From: Ephemerocybe angulata
Lineage: Eukaryota; Basidiomycota; Agaricomycetes; Agaricales; Psathyrellaceae
Assembly: GCA_013368325.1 (NCBI GenBank)
Contig: JAACJK010000109.1
Coordinates: 992,001 to 1,056,000 of the forward strand
Reading direction: 5' to 3'
Length of the DNA: 64,000 nt
Shown in pieces: positions 1 through 11,055 of the stretch. A program made the position numbers and the translations under genes. Every line of letters begins with the position of its first letter. The stretch's first letter is position 1. The notes beneath the pieces were generated by a model that saw nothing but the letters and a program-made list of their open reading frames with translations, was not told the origin of the DNA and made no database searches.

Positions 1-561
1 GGAACGCATTGGGTTGCAGGGCAAGGGGGGTTGCCAGTCCTTCAATTGCCTCCGCTTAAAAGGACATCGCGTAGTTTCGTCGGCCATTCCAAGGGTACGC
101 TAGATGGTACCACTTTGAAGGTTAGAAGGTGATCGGGTGCGTTGCTTAGATTGCGAAGAAGCATTAGACTGAACGCTAACCAAAGTTGGAACAGGCGCAG
201 ATTGCCATTCGCTGATCGGCAGGAAGCTGCAGGGGCCCTCGCGAGCCCACCCAGTCAGACCACGGAAGGTAAAAGACCGAGGCTTTTCCAAGACAAGAAA
301 TCAACCTGAGGTAACGGTATGAGCAGACGAACCGCACTGGCACGAGAAGCTACGCGGGGAGCTTATTTTTCCTTTCTCAGCGTGACGGCTCAAAACACTT
401 TCTTCTGCGTGAATATGGCCTGATACTCAGTGGTGATATACTATCGCACTTGCTAGCTGCTTCTAAATGATATTACCAGACGAGCGTAAAGAGAAGAGCA
501 ACGATGCCTACATGAATTCGGTGCCAATATTAATCATTCCCGATATCCTCTTCAAACACGG
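1..561. other. Window edge, no gene recognised
   Basis: Only short open frames occur here. A 63-codon minus-strand frame at 100-291 has no recognisable domain and no clear splice partners. It could be the end of a gene cut by the window edge, but nothing supports that. Confidence 0.5.
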
Positions 562-967
562 CTAAACCCCTTTTTTTGTAAGCCGCTCTACTTGTGCGCA
601 GCCAGTACTGCCTCTGACGCAGAGAACAGCGGCGTCATGCGAGTCTGGTCCAGCGGGGATCAGACACTTTACGTCCTGTGGATCTGGGCAAGGACATTCG
701 GAGGGCCGTGAAACGCAAGCCAGCGTCCCCGGACAGAGGTACTGAGAGCATTCAACTGCAGAATGTGGATTTAGAATGATGATTGGGATATGGAATAAGG
801 TAAAGGGTCTGACCGCTCTCGGAGAACGTCGCCCATTGCGAAGACCCCGATCTTTGCTGCTGCTGTTGCTGTTGTTGATGTCCAAAGAAATCTCCAAAGA
901 ATTGGAACTGAGCAGATGCAAGACCAAAGAGCAGGCAGACGATGAAAACGACAGAGCGTTTTGACAT
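562..967 (-). CDS. LCL2: LCL2, long chronological lifespan protein 2
   Basis: Small secretory-pathway protein of the fungal Lcl2 family, linked in yeast to ER-associated degradation. Two exons, 967-814 and 755-562, are separated by a 58-nt GT-AG intron and give 115 residues. The start begins [15 protein letters not shown], a signal peptide ending near AQFQFFG, followed by a polyglutamine run. The second exon carries the family-defining cysteines ([16 protein letters not shown], then [14 protein letters not shown]) and the C-terminal VERL motif. Length matches the family (about 120 aa). A longer upstream in-frame Met exists, but the chosen one places the signal peptide at the N-terminus. Confidence 0.9.
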
Positions 968-1513
968 TGCGTGTAATGGGACGCTGTTGTGTTGAGTGTG
1001 CACTTCCAAGTTCGGAGGGGGCTATCGCGCTCAATTAGCGATCACGTTACTTCGGCCACGTCAGTCAAGCGATCAAAAGGGCGACGCGATGGTGTACTGT
1101 TGGGTTGGTCACATCATTGTTTCAACCAAAATCTACTGAGTAATTGTATTCAAAACTGCTATATAAAGGTCGTACATTGAGCTATCCTAAGAGCTAACTA
1201 CGATTTTGACTTCAACGCTAATCGTTGAGCCATGATAGGAATAAGATAGAGAAAGACAGGAGAAGCGGATAAATTGTACAAGGAAAGTCGTAGGTGGTAC
1301 AGATCCCATGAGAAAGAGAATGCAAGAAAGCGGGCCAAGGACGGTGTGTCGCTGCGGAGTGAAGGCTATACGGAAGACAGATGAAGATAGATACGATAGA
1401 TTATTGCTATGATGGTCGCAAACGTGCAAATGAGGGTGGAGATAATGCAGCGAATCGAGAAAAATGCTGAGATTGTCGCAAACAAAGGGTTCATGATAGT
1501 CCAGGCTCGCCAC
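968..1513. other. Intergenic region upstream of LCL2
   Basis: This 546-bp stretch holds the LCL2 promoter and the 3' flank of the next minus-strand gene. A TATATAAA element lies near 1160, but it is about 190 bp from the LCL2 start, so its role is unclear. No coding region is supported. Confidence 0.4.
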
Positions 1514-2431
1514 TCATCCGACAGTCCCACCTCCATGCGTTTGCCACAGCGGTGAGCCATACGCCGGCGCGCTGTCATCCAATAGGTTCGAAGACAGGCG
1601 GGAGCGTCGCGGTAGCCCATATGCCGAGAAGTCAATGAGGTCGTCCTCGAAACCGTTTGCAAATATCCGTTTGTTGTTGAGGGACAGCTGGGTGGTGCCA
1701 TCGATGATCATACGCGCCTTCCCTTTGTCAGGAGAGATAACCATTTTCGACTCGGCGTGGATGTTGGTGAACTGGGAGCTGGGGTTTTTGATCTCGCGGG
1801 GCGGGGCTGAATTCTCCTTCTGCAGGTCTCCTTCGGGATCCGGAAGTGGCTCGACGGTCATGGAATCGTCGCGCCGAGCTACAACGGTCCACGGATCGCG
1901 ATGCACCACAAATCCAGGATAATGACTGGAATCCGGATCGCAGGGGGGTGGTAGTAGGCGGGGAACAAAGTCGAAGGCAATGGGGTGCTCGAGTGTGCTC
2001 CGTGCCGGAGGGGTTGAGATCTCCATAGGTTGAAATGGTGAACTCGTGCTGGCTTTGGGGATGCTCCGCGCCTTCATCTTTGGTGATGGGGAGAGTGCCA
2101 TGTCCTGTAACACCCTCGATCTTGGTGACCTTCCGATGTCGCTATCCTTGTTCGCCGCGCCGAAGTTGAGGGCCCGGGCTGGACTATCGGGGCCACTCAA
2201 AACACCAGCGTAGTCGACGTGCTCTACGAATCGAGCAGACTTGGCCGATCCGGGTGTCTTGCTGGGGCTAGACGGAGACTCCAAGATTCGGCGCTTGGTA
2301 TGGTGCTCCCCGCGGCTGGACGGGGACAGAGGTCGCTTGTTGTTGGCATTGGGGCCGAAGTTTGGGTTCCCGGCGTCGTCTGTTCCATAGAATTGGAGAG
2401 GGAGATCTCTCAGGGGGCCAGGGCGATTCAT
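1514..2431 (-). CDS. Orphan protein rich in SP/TP sites, with KEN and D-box-like motifs
   Basis: A single uninterrupted frame of 305 codons from MNRPGPLRDLPLQF; an in-frame Met 43 codons upstream is less likely. I do not recognise a domain. It is largely low complexity with many proline-directed phosphorylation candidates (ESPSSPSKTPGSAK, GRSPRSR, LSPSPK). It contains a KEN triplet (DLQKENSAP) and an RxxL sequence (RSTLEHP), which resemble APC/C degrons. This would suit a cell-cycle-controlled, CDK-phosphorylated protein, but that is inference from short motifs. It lies 215 bp downstream of RPA190 on the same strand. Confidence 0.6.
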   Translation of the reverse strand: MNRPGPLRDLPLQFYGTDDAGNPNFGPNANNKRPLSPSSRGEHHTKRRILESPSSPSKTPGSAKSARFVEHVDYAGVLSGPDSPARALNFGAANKDSDIGRSPRSRVLQDMALSPSPKMKARSIPKASTSSPFQPMEISTPPARSTLEHPIAFDFVPRLLPPPCDPDSSHYPGFVVHRDPWTVVARRDDSMTVEPLPDPEGDLQKENSAPPREIKNPSSQFTNIHAESKMVISPDKGKARMIIDGTTQLSLNNKRIFANGFEDDLIDFSAYGLPRRSRLSSNLLDDSAPAYGSPLWQTHGGGTVG

Positions 2432-2646
2432 TGGGGGCAGGAAACCGGAGAAACGAGAGGTGGCAGAACGCGCTTTATGAGAGTAGCAGAAAAAAGAGAA
2501 ATTCCCAAGATAGCATTGAACAAAGAGCCTGCCATGCCCTTGCCGCGTGGCTGCTGGCACACGCTGTCACGTTCGCGTTACGTCACGCGTTTCGGAGAGC
2601 AAAATATGTCACGCTCCTGATCCATTGTCCTCTACGTTTGTCTACA

Positions 2647-5600
2647 CTACGCGCCAATCTGCATCTTCACGTCAAATACACCCGTTCCAGTGGCACTCGG
2701 TCGCCCGAGCACGATATTCCCCGATGGTGTTGTCAGGTCATCGTAGTCTCCGTAGAGTGTCGCGTCCGACACGAACGCCATCGTCGTCTCATACGAAGCC
2801 TTGAGAAGCGGCGAGGGGTTGGTCGAGATACCTTTACGGTTGAACGGCTTGTATCCACCATCAAAGGTCTGTACAAAGGTTGATAAGCGGGGTTTCGACA
2901 CCGGAAACAAAGAAGCCACCCACCATGTAATCAGCTATCAGCTCGAGATGTCGGGGATCGACCTGGATGCTGTAAGCAGCGAAGACGCCTCCGACTTCTT
3001 TCAAGATTGCTGCACGGGCCATCTCCACGCCATAGGTCTTCAGAATGGCATAGATATCGTTGGAGTAGATACCATCCCCGTCGATAATGCTGTCTCCGTC
3101 GGCTCCAGCAAACTCCCACATACCACGGAAGTTGGAACCGTTGGTCGTCAACTGTGCTTTGTTTCAATAACGCCAATCTTTAGAACTCCGGACATAAACG
3201 GACCTTTATCTGCGGCACCTGTCCCTTCTTGCCATCTTCCTTTACCTGGAAGCAGTCTGTGATTCCAGGAATTTCGCGAATGATGGCTGCTCGGCAAGTT
3301 CTTTCAACAATGCCAACAAAGAGGAGTTTGGGTATATCCGGCCGGAACTGCGTAAACTTTTGTCAGCGTTGCCCAGAAAACAAAGAAAACTATCCCGTAC
3401 CTCAACCTGGAAGGTACACTTTGACTCGTCGAAGTCAAAGGAGACGGCAAATGGTAGGTGTCCCTGGAAAACGTCTGAAGTCTTCGAGACTTGGTGCTTG
3501 AAGCTGGCCTGCTTCTTGGTGAGCTTGGCTTTGGCGGGCGCATCCTCCATATCGTCATCTGAAGCATACGCGGCCTCGATTTCCTCGTCGTTGAACGCCT
3601 CAACGTCGTCCTCGTCAGAGTCACTTTCATATGAGGTCTGCTGCTTCTTCTGTCGCATCCGCTTCGCTTCGTCGGCATCACCATCTCCCCCATCGCTATC
3701 TTCGTCGGCGTCTCTCCTGCCCTTACCAGCCTCAGCCTCATCCTCCTCATCGCCATCTCCGCCATCGCGTGCGCGAACGGTTTTACCCTTCCCGATGTCC
3801 GCCATCTGTCCCTTCAGATCAGCTTCAAGCCTCTTCAACTCGGTCATGAGCTCCTTCTTCAGATGAAGAGGGAACTTGGACATGAAGACGCCCAAAATCT
3901 CTGAAGGATCAACGTCATACTCTTCCTGGTACTCCTCCTTTGGGAAGAAGTGCAGGTCGACCGTAAACTGCGTTCTCCGAGCCTGACCATCTACTCGCAG
4001 CTTTTCGTTGACGACGACCTTCTCGACGATTTGCGCCAAAGTAACTCGGCTGGCACGCTTGCAGAACATGGTAATGTCTTCCGCGGAGACGTCGGGCTTG
4101 ACCTGCATCGTCATGGAGGGTGTCTTGGGCTTCTGCGAAGCGGTCATGACGATTTCACGAAGACGTGGGATACCCAAAGTGACGTTGGCGGCACCGTGAC
4201 CTAAACGCAGTAAAGAGTTGGTCTGAGTGGTTCATCAAACGAATGATTCGGACGTACCAGCGAAATGGAAAGTGTTGAGCGTCATCTGAGTCGAAGGTTC
4301 TCCGACACTACAAAGATGTTTAGCATCCGAAAAGCAGGTGGGGTTAGGAAGCTTACCCTTGGGATGCCAACAAACCGACGGCCTCACCAGGCTCCACCAA
4401 ACTCCTCATATACTTCGCATTCATCAGCATACGGAAGCTACGTGATGGGATGAGATCGCGTCTGGTAGGGTAAGGAGGTTCGTCGTCTACGCCTCCCAGA
4501 AGGCCGTCAGGATTTGAATCAATGTACTTGTTGACCTCTGTGGCGAACGCTTCCGAGGTAGCGCCCAAGTGCCGACTGGGACTGAACTTGGCCAGGGCGG
4601 GGTCGAGCTTGTCACGCTTCGCGGGCTTGTTCTTGTCCGGTCTATCCGTCGACTTCTTCAACACCTTGCTCATGTACTTTGCAGCCTCGTGCTGGTCAAC
4701 AACCTTGGCAATCTGACCGGGCTTCAGCTTCGTAGCGATAGACCTTTCGTTCTGAGCGATGAAGGAGAACTGCTGGATGTGCTTCTGCTTGGTGACGTCA
4801 AGACCGTCTCCCCCGTACACGAACTGGTACACCGAGTTGTCGCTGCCTCGCACAGTGTGATCGTAATGCACGCGAATACCTTCGAGATGCTTGATGAGAC
4901 AGCGCTGGAGGTAACCTGAACGGGAGGTCTTGACGGCGGTATCGATAAGACCTTCACGACCGGCCATACAATGGAAGTAGAACTCCTGTGGCTTGATTCC
5001 GGTCAAGAAACGACTAGCAACATATCCACCGGCAATGGCCTTCGTTTCGAAAGGTTTGAAGGAGGGAAGGGTTTTGCCACTGATCATGACAGGGACACGA
5101 CGGCCTTCGAGTTCCTGCTGACCAAGAGCACACGAGATCTGTGAGGCATTAACCTTGGAACCCTTGGCTCCAGAGAGAGTCATAGTTTGCATGTGGTTGA
5201 AGGGGAATTTGCGGAGGAGTCCATTAGGCAAGACAGCGTTGGAGATGGAGGTGGTGAGAGCGGAAAGCTTGGTCTTGACAGTCAAGTCGAGTCCAGCCAT
5301 CTTGTTGTCGTCGCGGAGCACCGCCTCGAGAAGGACGCGCAGTTGGGCGGGGATGTCCTCTGGCGCGGTATTGGTGAGCGAGGGGAAGTTCTCAATGGCA
5401 CCTTCCTGGCCAAGGTTTTGGCCCTTGGAGATGAGGCCCCTACGCTCTTTGTCTCCGCCTGGCGTCAAGATAAGATCGTCCATTCGGCAAGTGAAAGCGC
5501 GGTGCTGCAGGAACTTCGTGAACAATCTGCTGAGGATGCCCAAGAGTTTCCCAGCAATGTCAGCACCGTAGAGCTCGTACACCGAGTGGACAAGACCGTA

Positions 5601-8564
5601 GTCAGAAGCTCCGAAAGCTGCCTTGTCAAGAATACCGCAGAGGAGCTCGCCGTCCATGAAAAGAACCTGATCTTCCTTGGAGTCTTTGCCGAACAGTCCA
5701 CCAGGTACCTTAGTCTTCGCTTTGAGATTAAGACCTTCATACTCCTTCGGCGTCACGTTCTTTAGGACAGTGGATATCTATTGCAATCATTTTCAGTGCG
5801 AGTGTAGAGAATCAGTATATGATACCCACAATCTGCTTGCCTGTCCACAGTGGTTTCGGTTTCCAGATCGTTGGCGGCAGGGTGATTAGTCGAGTATTCG
5901 GGTCTTTGTCTTCCTCCGGTCTCAGGGCGCCATAGAGCAACTGGAAGTACTCCTCCCGAGTAAAGAACGCATCCTGCGTCGTCATCCAAACACCAGCAAC
6001 GACGTGATCCTGAATGAGACCACGAATCGGGTTACCGGAGGTAGGTACGAGGTATTGGTTATCGTTGTTAGCGATGAAGTAGGACTCGGCACGGGCGACG
6101 TGATTTTCTGAAGTGAAGCGTTAGATGTCCAATCGACTTGACGACTTTAGAGAGGACATACGAGGGAAATGGATGTTCATTTCTGAAAGTGGGTATGTTA
6201 GGTCGCGATATAGAGCCTAGAAACCGAGTCACATACCATCACCATCGAAATCAGCTATTGTACGGTTTGGTCAGTAAGATAGCAACACCAGTTTCGTTGA
6301 AAGTCATACCGTTATACGAGTTACTGTCAATGAAAATTAGCAGAGTATTCTAAGACACAACGTCAGACTTACCAGTTGGCGTAGTGCATGCGGATAGTCT
6401 TCTCGCCTTGCAGTACTTTGGCTCGATGACACATCATACTGGGCTTGTGGAGTGTAGGCTGGCGATTGAGAATGAGGATATCGCCGTCTTGCAGATGTCG
6501 GTAAACCTTCTTGTTAACGGCGGGGGTGCGAGTGTAGAGGCCCTTCTTGCCCACAGCCTGTTCTCCCTGGGGAGTCATTAGCTGGTTGGCAATGGCAGTC
6601 CGCTGCTCAACAGTGAGTTTGTCCTGTTAACTGCGTTAGATGTCGGCTCTTTTCCACGGATCGAAGGAGCCTACCAGAGATTGTTGGCGACCATCCTCGT
6701 ATTCAACCATACTCGCGCCTGGGTATCCGTGAGGACCGGTGATCACTCGTTGACGCATTTCGTGGAAGTTGATTGCAGTAACAGCTTCGGGGAATGTCAG
6801 TTTGCGAGCAAAGACAGGAGGAATTCCGATTTCGCTGGGCTCGATATTGGCGTCTGGAGAGATGACGGAACGGGCAGCGTAGTTAACACGTTTTCCCTGA
6901 TTGAAGGGTTTTCAGTTCGCCGTTCAGAAAAGTCTAGATGCATACGACTGACCATCATGTTCTTGCGGAACAAACCCTCCTTCTTCTCGAGGCCCTGCTT
7001 AACACCTGCGGGAGGGAGCTTGCCCTGACGAACCGGCTGAGGATTCTTGCCGCTATCCATGAAGCTGTTGACGTCGATCTGGAGCTGAATCAGACGGTCA
7101 AGCAGCGTGCTCATCAACGCTCTCCGGTTGGCTTCATCGAATGTATCGCCCTTCTGAGAAGCAGCACGGAGGTCGATATTGACATCTCGTAACCGGTAGG
7201 CAGTGGAAAGTACACGGCCGAGAAGCTCGTTCTGGGGATGTTCGAACAGGATTTCGCCCATCTTGGCGGGAGGTCGGAATCGGGTAGGGGAAACGGGCAG
7301 GACTTCGAGGAAGAACATGTCGGCAGAGGCGAGGGACAGTCCTTGAGCATTCACAGGAGCGTGAGGCCCATGACGACCGAAGAGCATGGAGCACATAGCA
7401 GCCTCGTTCTTAAACAAGCGCCGAAGGTGAGCGCGACACTCCTCGGGCGCTATGACACGCTCATTTCTTCCACGAGTAGTCTTGATCTTGCCGTTAGCCG
7501 CCCGAGGCAAGTTGTCTTCGGCGGCGGCCTCCTGTCGCTCGTCGTCGCTGCTTTCCTCGTCGTCCATCAAGTCATCTCCCTCGCCCTCCTCCTCAGAGCT
7601 TCCACTCTCATCGTCCTCCTGTTCCTTGCCTTTCCCTTTAACTGACGCGTACGGAGTGGCCTTTTCAGCAAAAAGAACATCGGGTCGCCTTCGGTTTTGC
7701 TGAGCCTTTTGTTTTGGGGACAAATCGTACTCGATGATTTTGGTGTGTCCTTCTTTGCGGAACGTGTACGCATGCGAGGAGCAGTCAGCGTTCTGACATT
7801 TCTTGAGGATACAGCTGCGTAAGAACTCCTGGATCACGTCTTTTCGTAGTTGGTATGCGTGCTCCGTTTTGTAGTCGTTGCGGTTGTTCTTCGATCTGGA
7901 GATGTGAATGTTAACGTAGAGATTGATACGGGCAATGAATTCTTCAGGAGTCTCGTCCGGAACGTCGTCCTCGACAGCCATCTCTACGTCCTCGCCGTCC
8001 TCGGCCTTGCCCTTTCCCTTCGATGAAGCTTTCAAGACAAGATCATCTACACCCAGAGCAGCGTCGACGAGACCCCTCTCAAGCAGCCTGAGCTTGGCCA
8101 TGAATTTCCAGAGCTAGGAGGGATTGTATGAGGAACCAATCAATTCCGAAAGAAGATTAGGACATACCATCGTCCTGTTCATCTTGAATCTGTGGCAGAA
8201 CATGCAGAGTCCTCTCAGAAGGTTGTACGTGTTCCCCATAAACAGCGGGTGGAATACAGGCGCCGGCAATTCAATATGGCCAAAGTGACCTGGGCAGGTG
8301 AAGTAGGTGAGATGGCAGGTCGCGCAACTGCAGAGCGCGTTCGTCAAGTGGATTGCAACTGAGATGCTGGGCTACGTACATATCGGAACGGTCATGAGGA
8401 CCCAGAGCCGGGTCGTATAGACCTCCAACATTTGGTCTGTTCAGGTCATCAAGCAAGACGGGGTTGACGATTTGCTTGACTGAGATCCTCCGAATGTCTT
8501 CTGCTGATAGGAAGGAGAACGAGACGCCCTCAATCGTCGAAGGGAGGGAATGTGCGATATTCAT
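2647..8564 (-). CDS. RPA190: RNA polymerase I largest subunit (RPA190/RPA1)
   Basis: Largest catalytic subunit of nucleolar RNA polymerase I, which makes the 35S pre-rRNA. I model 15 exons: 8564-8380, 8327-8168, 8113-6953, 6896-6675, 6623-6373, 6323-6310, 6254-6237, 6182-6162, 6107-5830, 5777-4357, 4307-4258, 4200-3401, 3356-3204, 3151-2924, 2868-2647. They sum to 5184 nt, a 1727-aa protein (yeast 1664). Markers in order: clamp zinc ligands ([19 protein letters not shown]), an acidic insertion near residue 300, [27 protein letters not shown], the metal-A motif NADFDGDEMNIH, the bridge-helix and trigger-loop region ending [14 protein letters not shown], the Pol I-specific acidic block in exon 12, and a C-terminus GTGVFDV. 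The catalytic aspartates are split over microexons of 14, 18 and 21 nt. Confidence 0.97.
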
Positions 8565-8814
8565 GGTTTTTGAGGTAGTTCGGCGTGATTAAGGAGAATA
8601 GTGGTACATAGAGACAGTCCAAGGACCGGAGAGTAGATGACTTCGTGCCAAACGCAGACTTCGAGAGCCCCTTGCTACTTTTTTCGGGCACGTGCCATCA
8701 GCCATCAAACCGTAACAGCCGCCGACGCGGCGGCGCTCAATCTTATCTCTCCCGAGACCGAGGCGAGTCAAAGCAAAATGCATCGTATTGGAACAGGGTA
8801 CAGAAGTTTGATAT

Positions 8815-9979
8815 TTATCTGCCATGCCTGCTCATCGACCGAGATGGGGGCTTCCCAGACTTCACCTTCTGCGCCATCTCCGAGACCAAGTTCGCAATCA
8901 ACCCATTGTACGTCTCTGAATCCTGTTGCAGGGCGTCCCGCGACTGCAGCAGATACGTCAAGACGCTGGACGTGTTTGCGGTTTGCATCCTCAGGTCGTT
9001 CAAAACTCGTTCCAAGTTGGCCAATGGTTGCATCTTTAGATAGTCTTCGGGAGCACACATATTAGAACCGGACAGGCCACGGAAGGGGGGAGAAGCGTAC
9101 CAGCATCCAAATCCAACAGCCTTCTTATCTTGGAAGTCTCGAGGTCTGGTTTTGGCCCGAACTGGGCGACAAGATTACTTTGTGGTCCTTGGGACACCGG
9201 TGTACTGGAGCGCGATGGGTGGTTTGAATGTGATGATCGCGCTTTGAAGGCACCTGGAGGCGCAGACATGGGACGTGTATGGACCTCCAGCATAGGTAAC
9301 GATCGACCATTGGCTTTGGGGAGAACTTCGTCCAGATTGACAGGAATACCGAGCGAAATGAGATGTTGCCGTCGTATCCGAGACCGTGTCCAGTTAGGTG
9401 GTCGGGAGGATGACGGTGGTTCCAAAAGCATCTTGTACACTTGCCGACTATCGAGAACGACACTTTGAGAATAACATGCGATGAAAGGGAACGTGCTCAC
9501 CTCGACGAAGTAACCAGGATCTGCCCTACTCCCTCCACTTCTCGCATCGGGTCGTCCGTTGTTATTCTCGATATATCCTCCGCTGCCCATATAGGATCCA
9601 GAATTTCGTACACCTCCTCCTGGAGGTCTCCATACGACGATACGGGGTCCACCTGGAGGGGTTGCCAAGGCCGATGACCAGAAGGGCCCGCTATTGACGG
9701 TTCCCCAAAGACGGTGCCCTGAAACGCCGGTGCGTGCGCGATCTCACTCGCCTCTTCGAAGTCTTCAAAGTCCCCAAAGTCATCATCCTTCGTATCGAAC
9801 TCTGCAGCCTCTGCTGGAGCTCCGAAGTCGTCAAAGTCATTAAAGGGGGCGTCATCAAAGTCGTCGTCTTCGAGGTTCAGGGGCGCGGGGGGCTTGCGCT
9901 TGGACTCAGGTAGCGGTGCGGGTTGTTCCACAGGGTCAGGAGTGGCCCAAACGTCCGCGCCAAATGTTAGGTCGTCCAT
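8815..9979 (-). CDS. Laa2-like AP-1/clathrin accessory protein
   Basis: Three exons, 9979-9501, 9462-9101 and 9044-8815, total 1071 nt and give 356 aa. The first intron is only 38 nt. The N-terminal part has acidic phenylalanine motifs (DDFGDFEDF, FNDFDDFG) of the kind that bind the gamma-ear of AP-1 and clathrin adaptors. The centre contains SLGIPVNLDEVLP followed by a basic, disordered stretch. The C-terminus is a predicted coiled coil (LERVLNDLRMQ onwards). This arrangement matches fungal Laa2/aftiphilin-like accessory proteins (DUF5102 type), as far as I recall that family. It would act at the trans-Golgi/endosome. It is divergent from RRN11, with 144 bp between start codons. Confidence 0.6.
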
Positions 9980-10123
9980 AGGGTATGTGAGGTAGGATAT
10001 CGCTGCATAGACGCTGAGATTCGAGATTGCAGTGTGGTTTAAGGGTTTGCCCATGTTTGCTAGCGACCTCCGAAATGATGGAGATCATCGCGACTGGAGA
10101 GTCTATTTATAGACAGACTCATA

Positions 10124-11042
10124 ATGCCCGACCACACTTTTCTCTTCGCGTCTCTCGATTCCAAACCCCCGAATACCGTCAGGAAAGTCCATATTCGCCG
10201 CCTCTATGACCTGTTCCAGGTCAGCATCCAGAGGCAGGACTTCACAAGAGCGAGCAGGGCATGGGCAATCTTAGCACGATGCAAGGAGTTCGACTGGATG
10301 TCTATGTGGATGACTGGTTTCTTGGTCTTGCGAGGCAGTTCTTCGAACGATGTACCACAAGAGAAGCTGGAATTTCTGCGTACTATGCTACTGCAACAGA
10401 CAGGGCAGGTAGGTTCATCCCCTTAGCGGCGTATGGCTAAGCTTAATCCATTCGGAAGCGAGAAGCCATTCTCCAGGAACTGCTGTTTTGTTTAATTCGC
10501 TGCGGAAAGTATCGCGAGGCATTGAATGAGTTGGAGCTGTGAGCACAATTCCACCCCTCCTGTACACCCGACTACACTGACCTTTCATGCAGATATCTCC
10601 CAGCTTTCCCATACCAAGACAACCCGATCCTCCACACCTATGCCGGACTACTTTGCCTGTACATGGCGCAGCCTTCACCTGAATCAGGTAGAGAAAGCTG
10701 AAATATCCGGGCAAGAAATATAACTGACAAGCTGATGTCTAGAAAGCGCCGTATTCGACGAAGTTCTTCTTAGAGCTGCACAATCTCACCTCGACCAATC
10801 CAAACGGTTAGACCCAGAGAACATCGTGACTCAAGCCTTTCTTGACAAGGTACGACAACGTTCATCACACAGGTCCAACATTCGCGTATTCTAACCATCA
10901 ACAACTTTTTCAGATACCTGAACTCCGAGCTATCAAGGCTGCCAAACCATCTCAAACCTTTATTGAGTCAGAGGACGATATGGAAAACGAAGACGACGAG
11001 GACAAGCTAGCAACACCTAAAGCCAAACGAATACGCGTCTAA
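10124..11042 (+). CDS. RRN11: RNA polymerase I initiation factor Rrn11-like
   Basis: Component of the Pol I core factor (Rrn6-Rrn7-Rrn11 in yeast, TAF1A-like). Five exons, 10124-10408, 10459-10538, 10593-10687, 10743-10849 and 10914-11042, total 696 nt and give 231 aa. The N-terminal block KVHIRRLYDLFQ, then DFTRASRAWAILARC and EFDWMSMW, is the recognisable Rrn11 signature: a TPR-like helical repeat in which basic and aromatic residues recur. A second repeat reads CGKYREALNELELYLPAFPY. The C-terminus is acidic and ends in a basic nuclear-localisation-like stretch (PKAKRIRV). The gene lies 1.6 kb from RPA190, whose product it recruits. Confidence 0.85.
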
Positions 11043-11055
11043 CTACCCGATGCCT

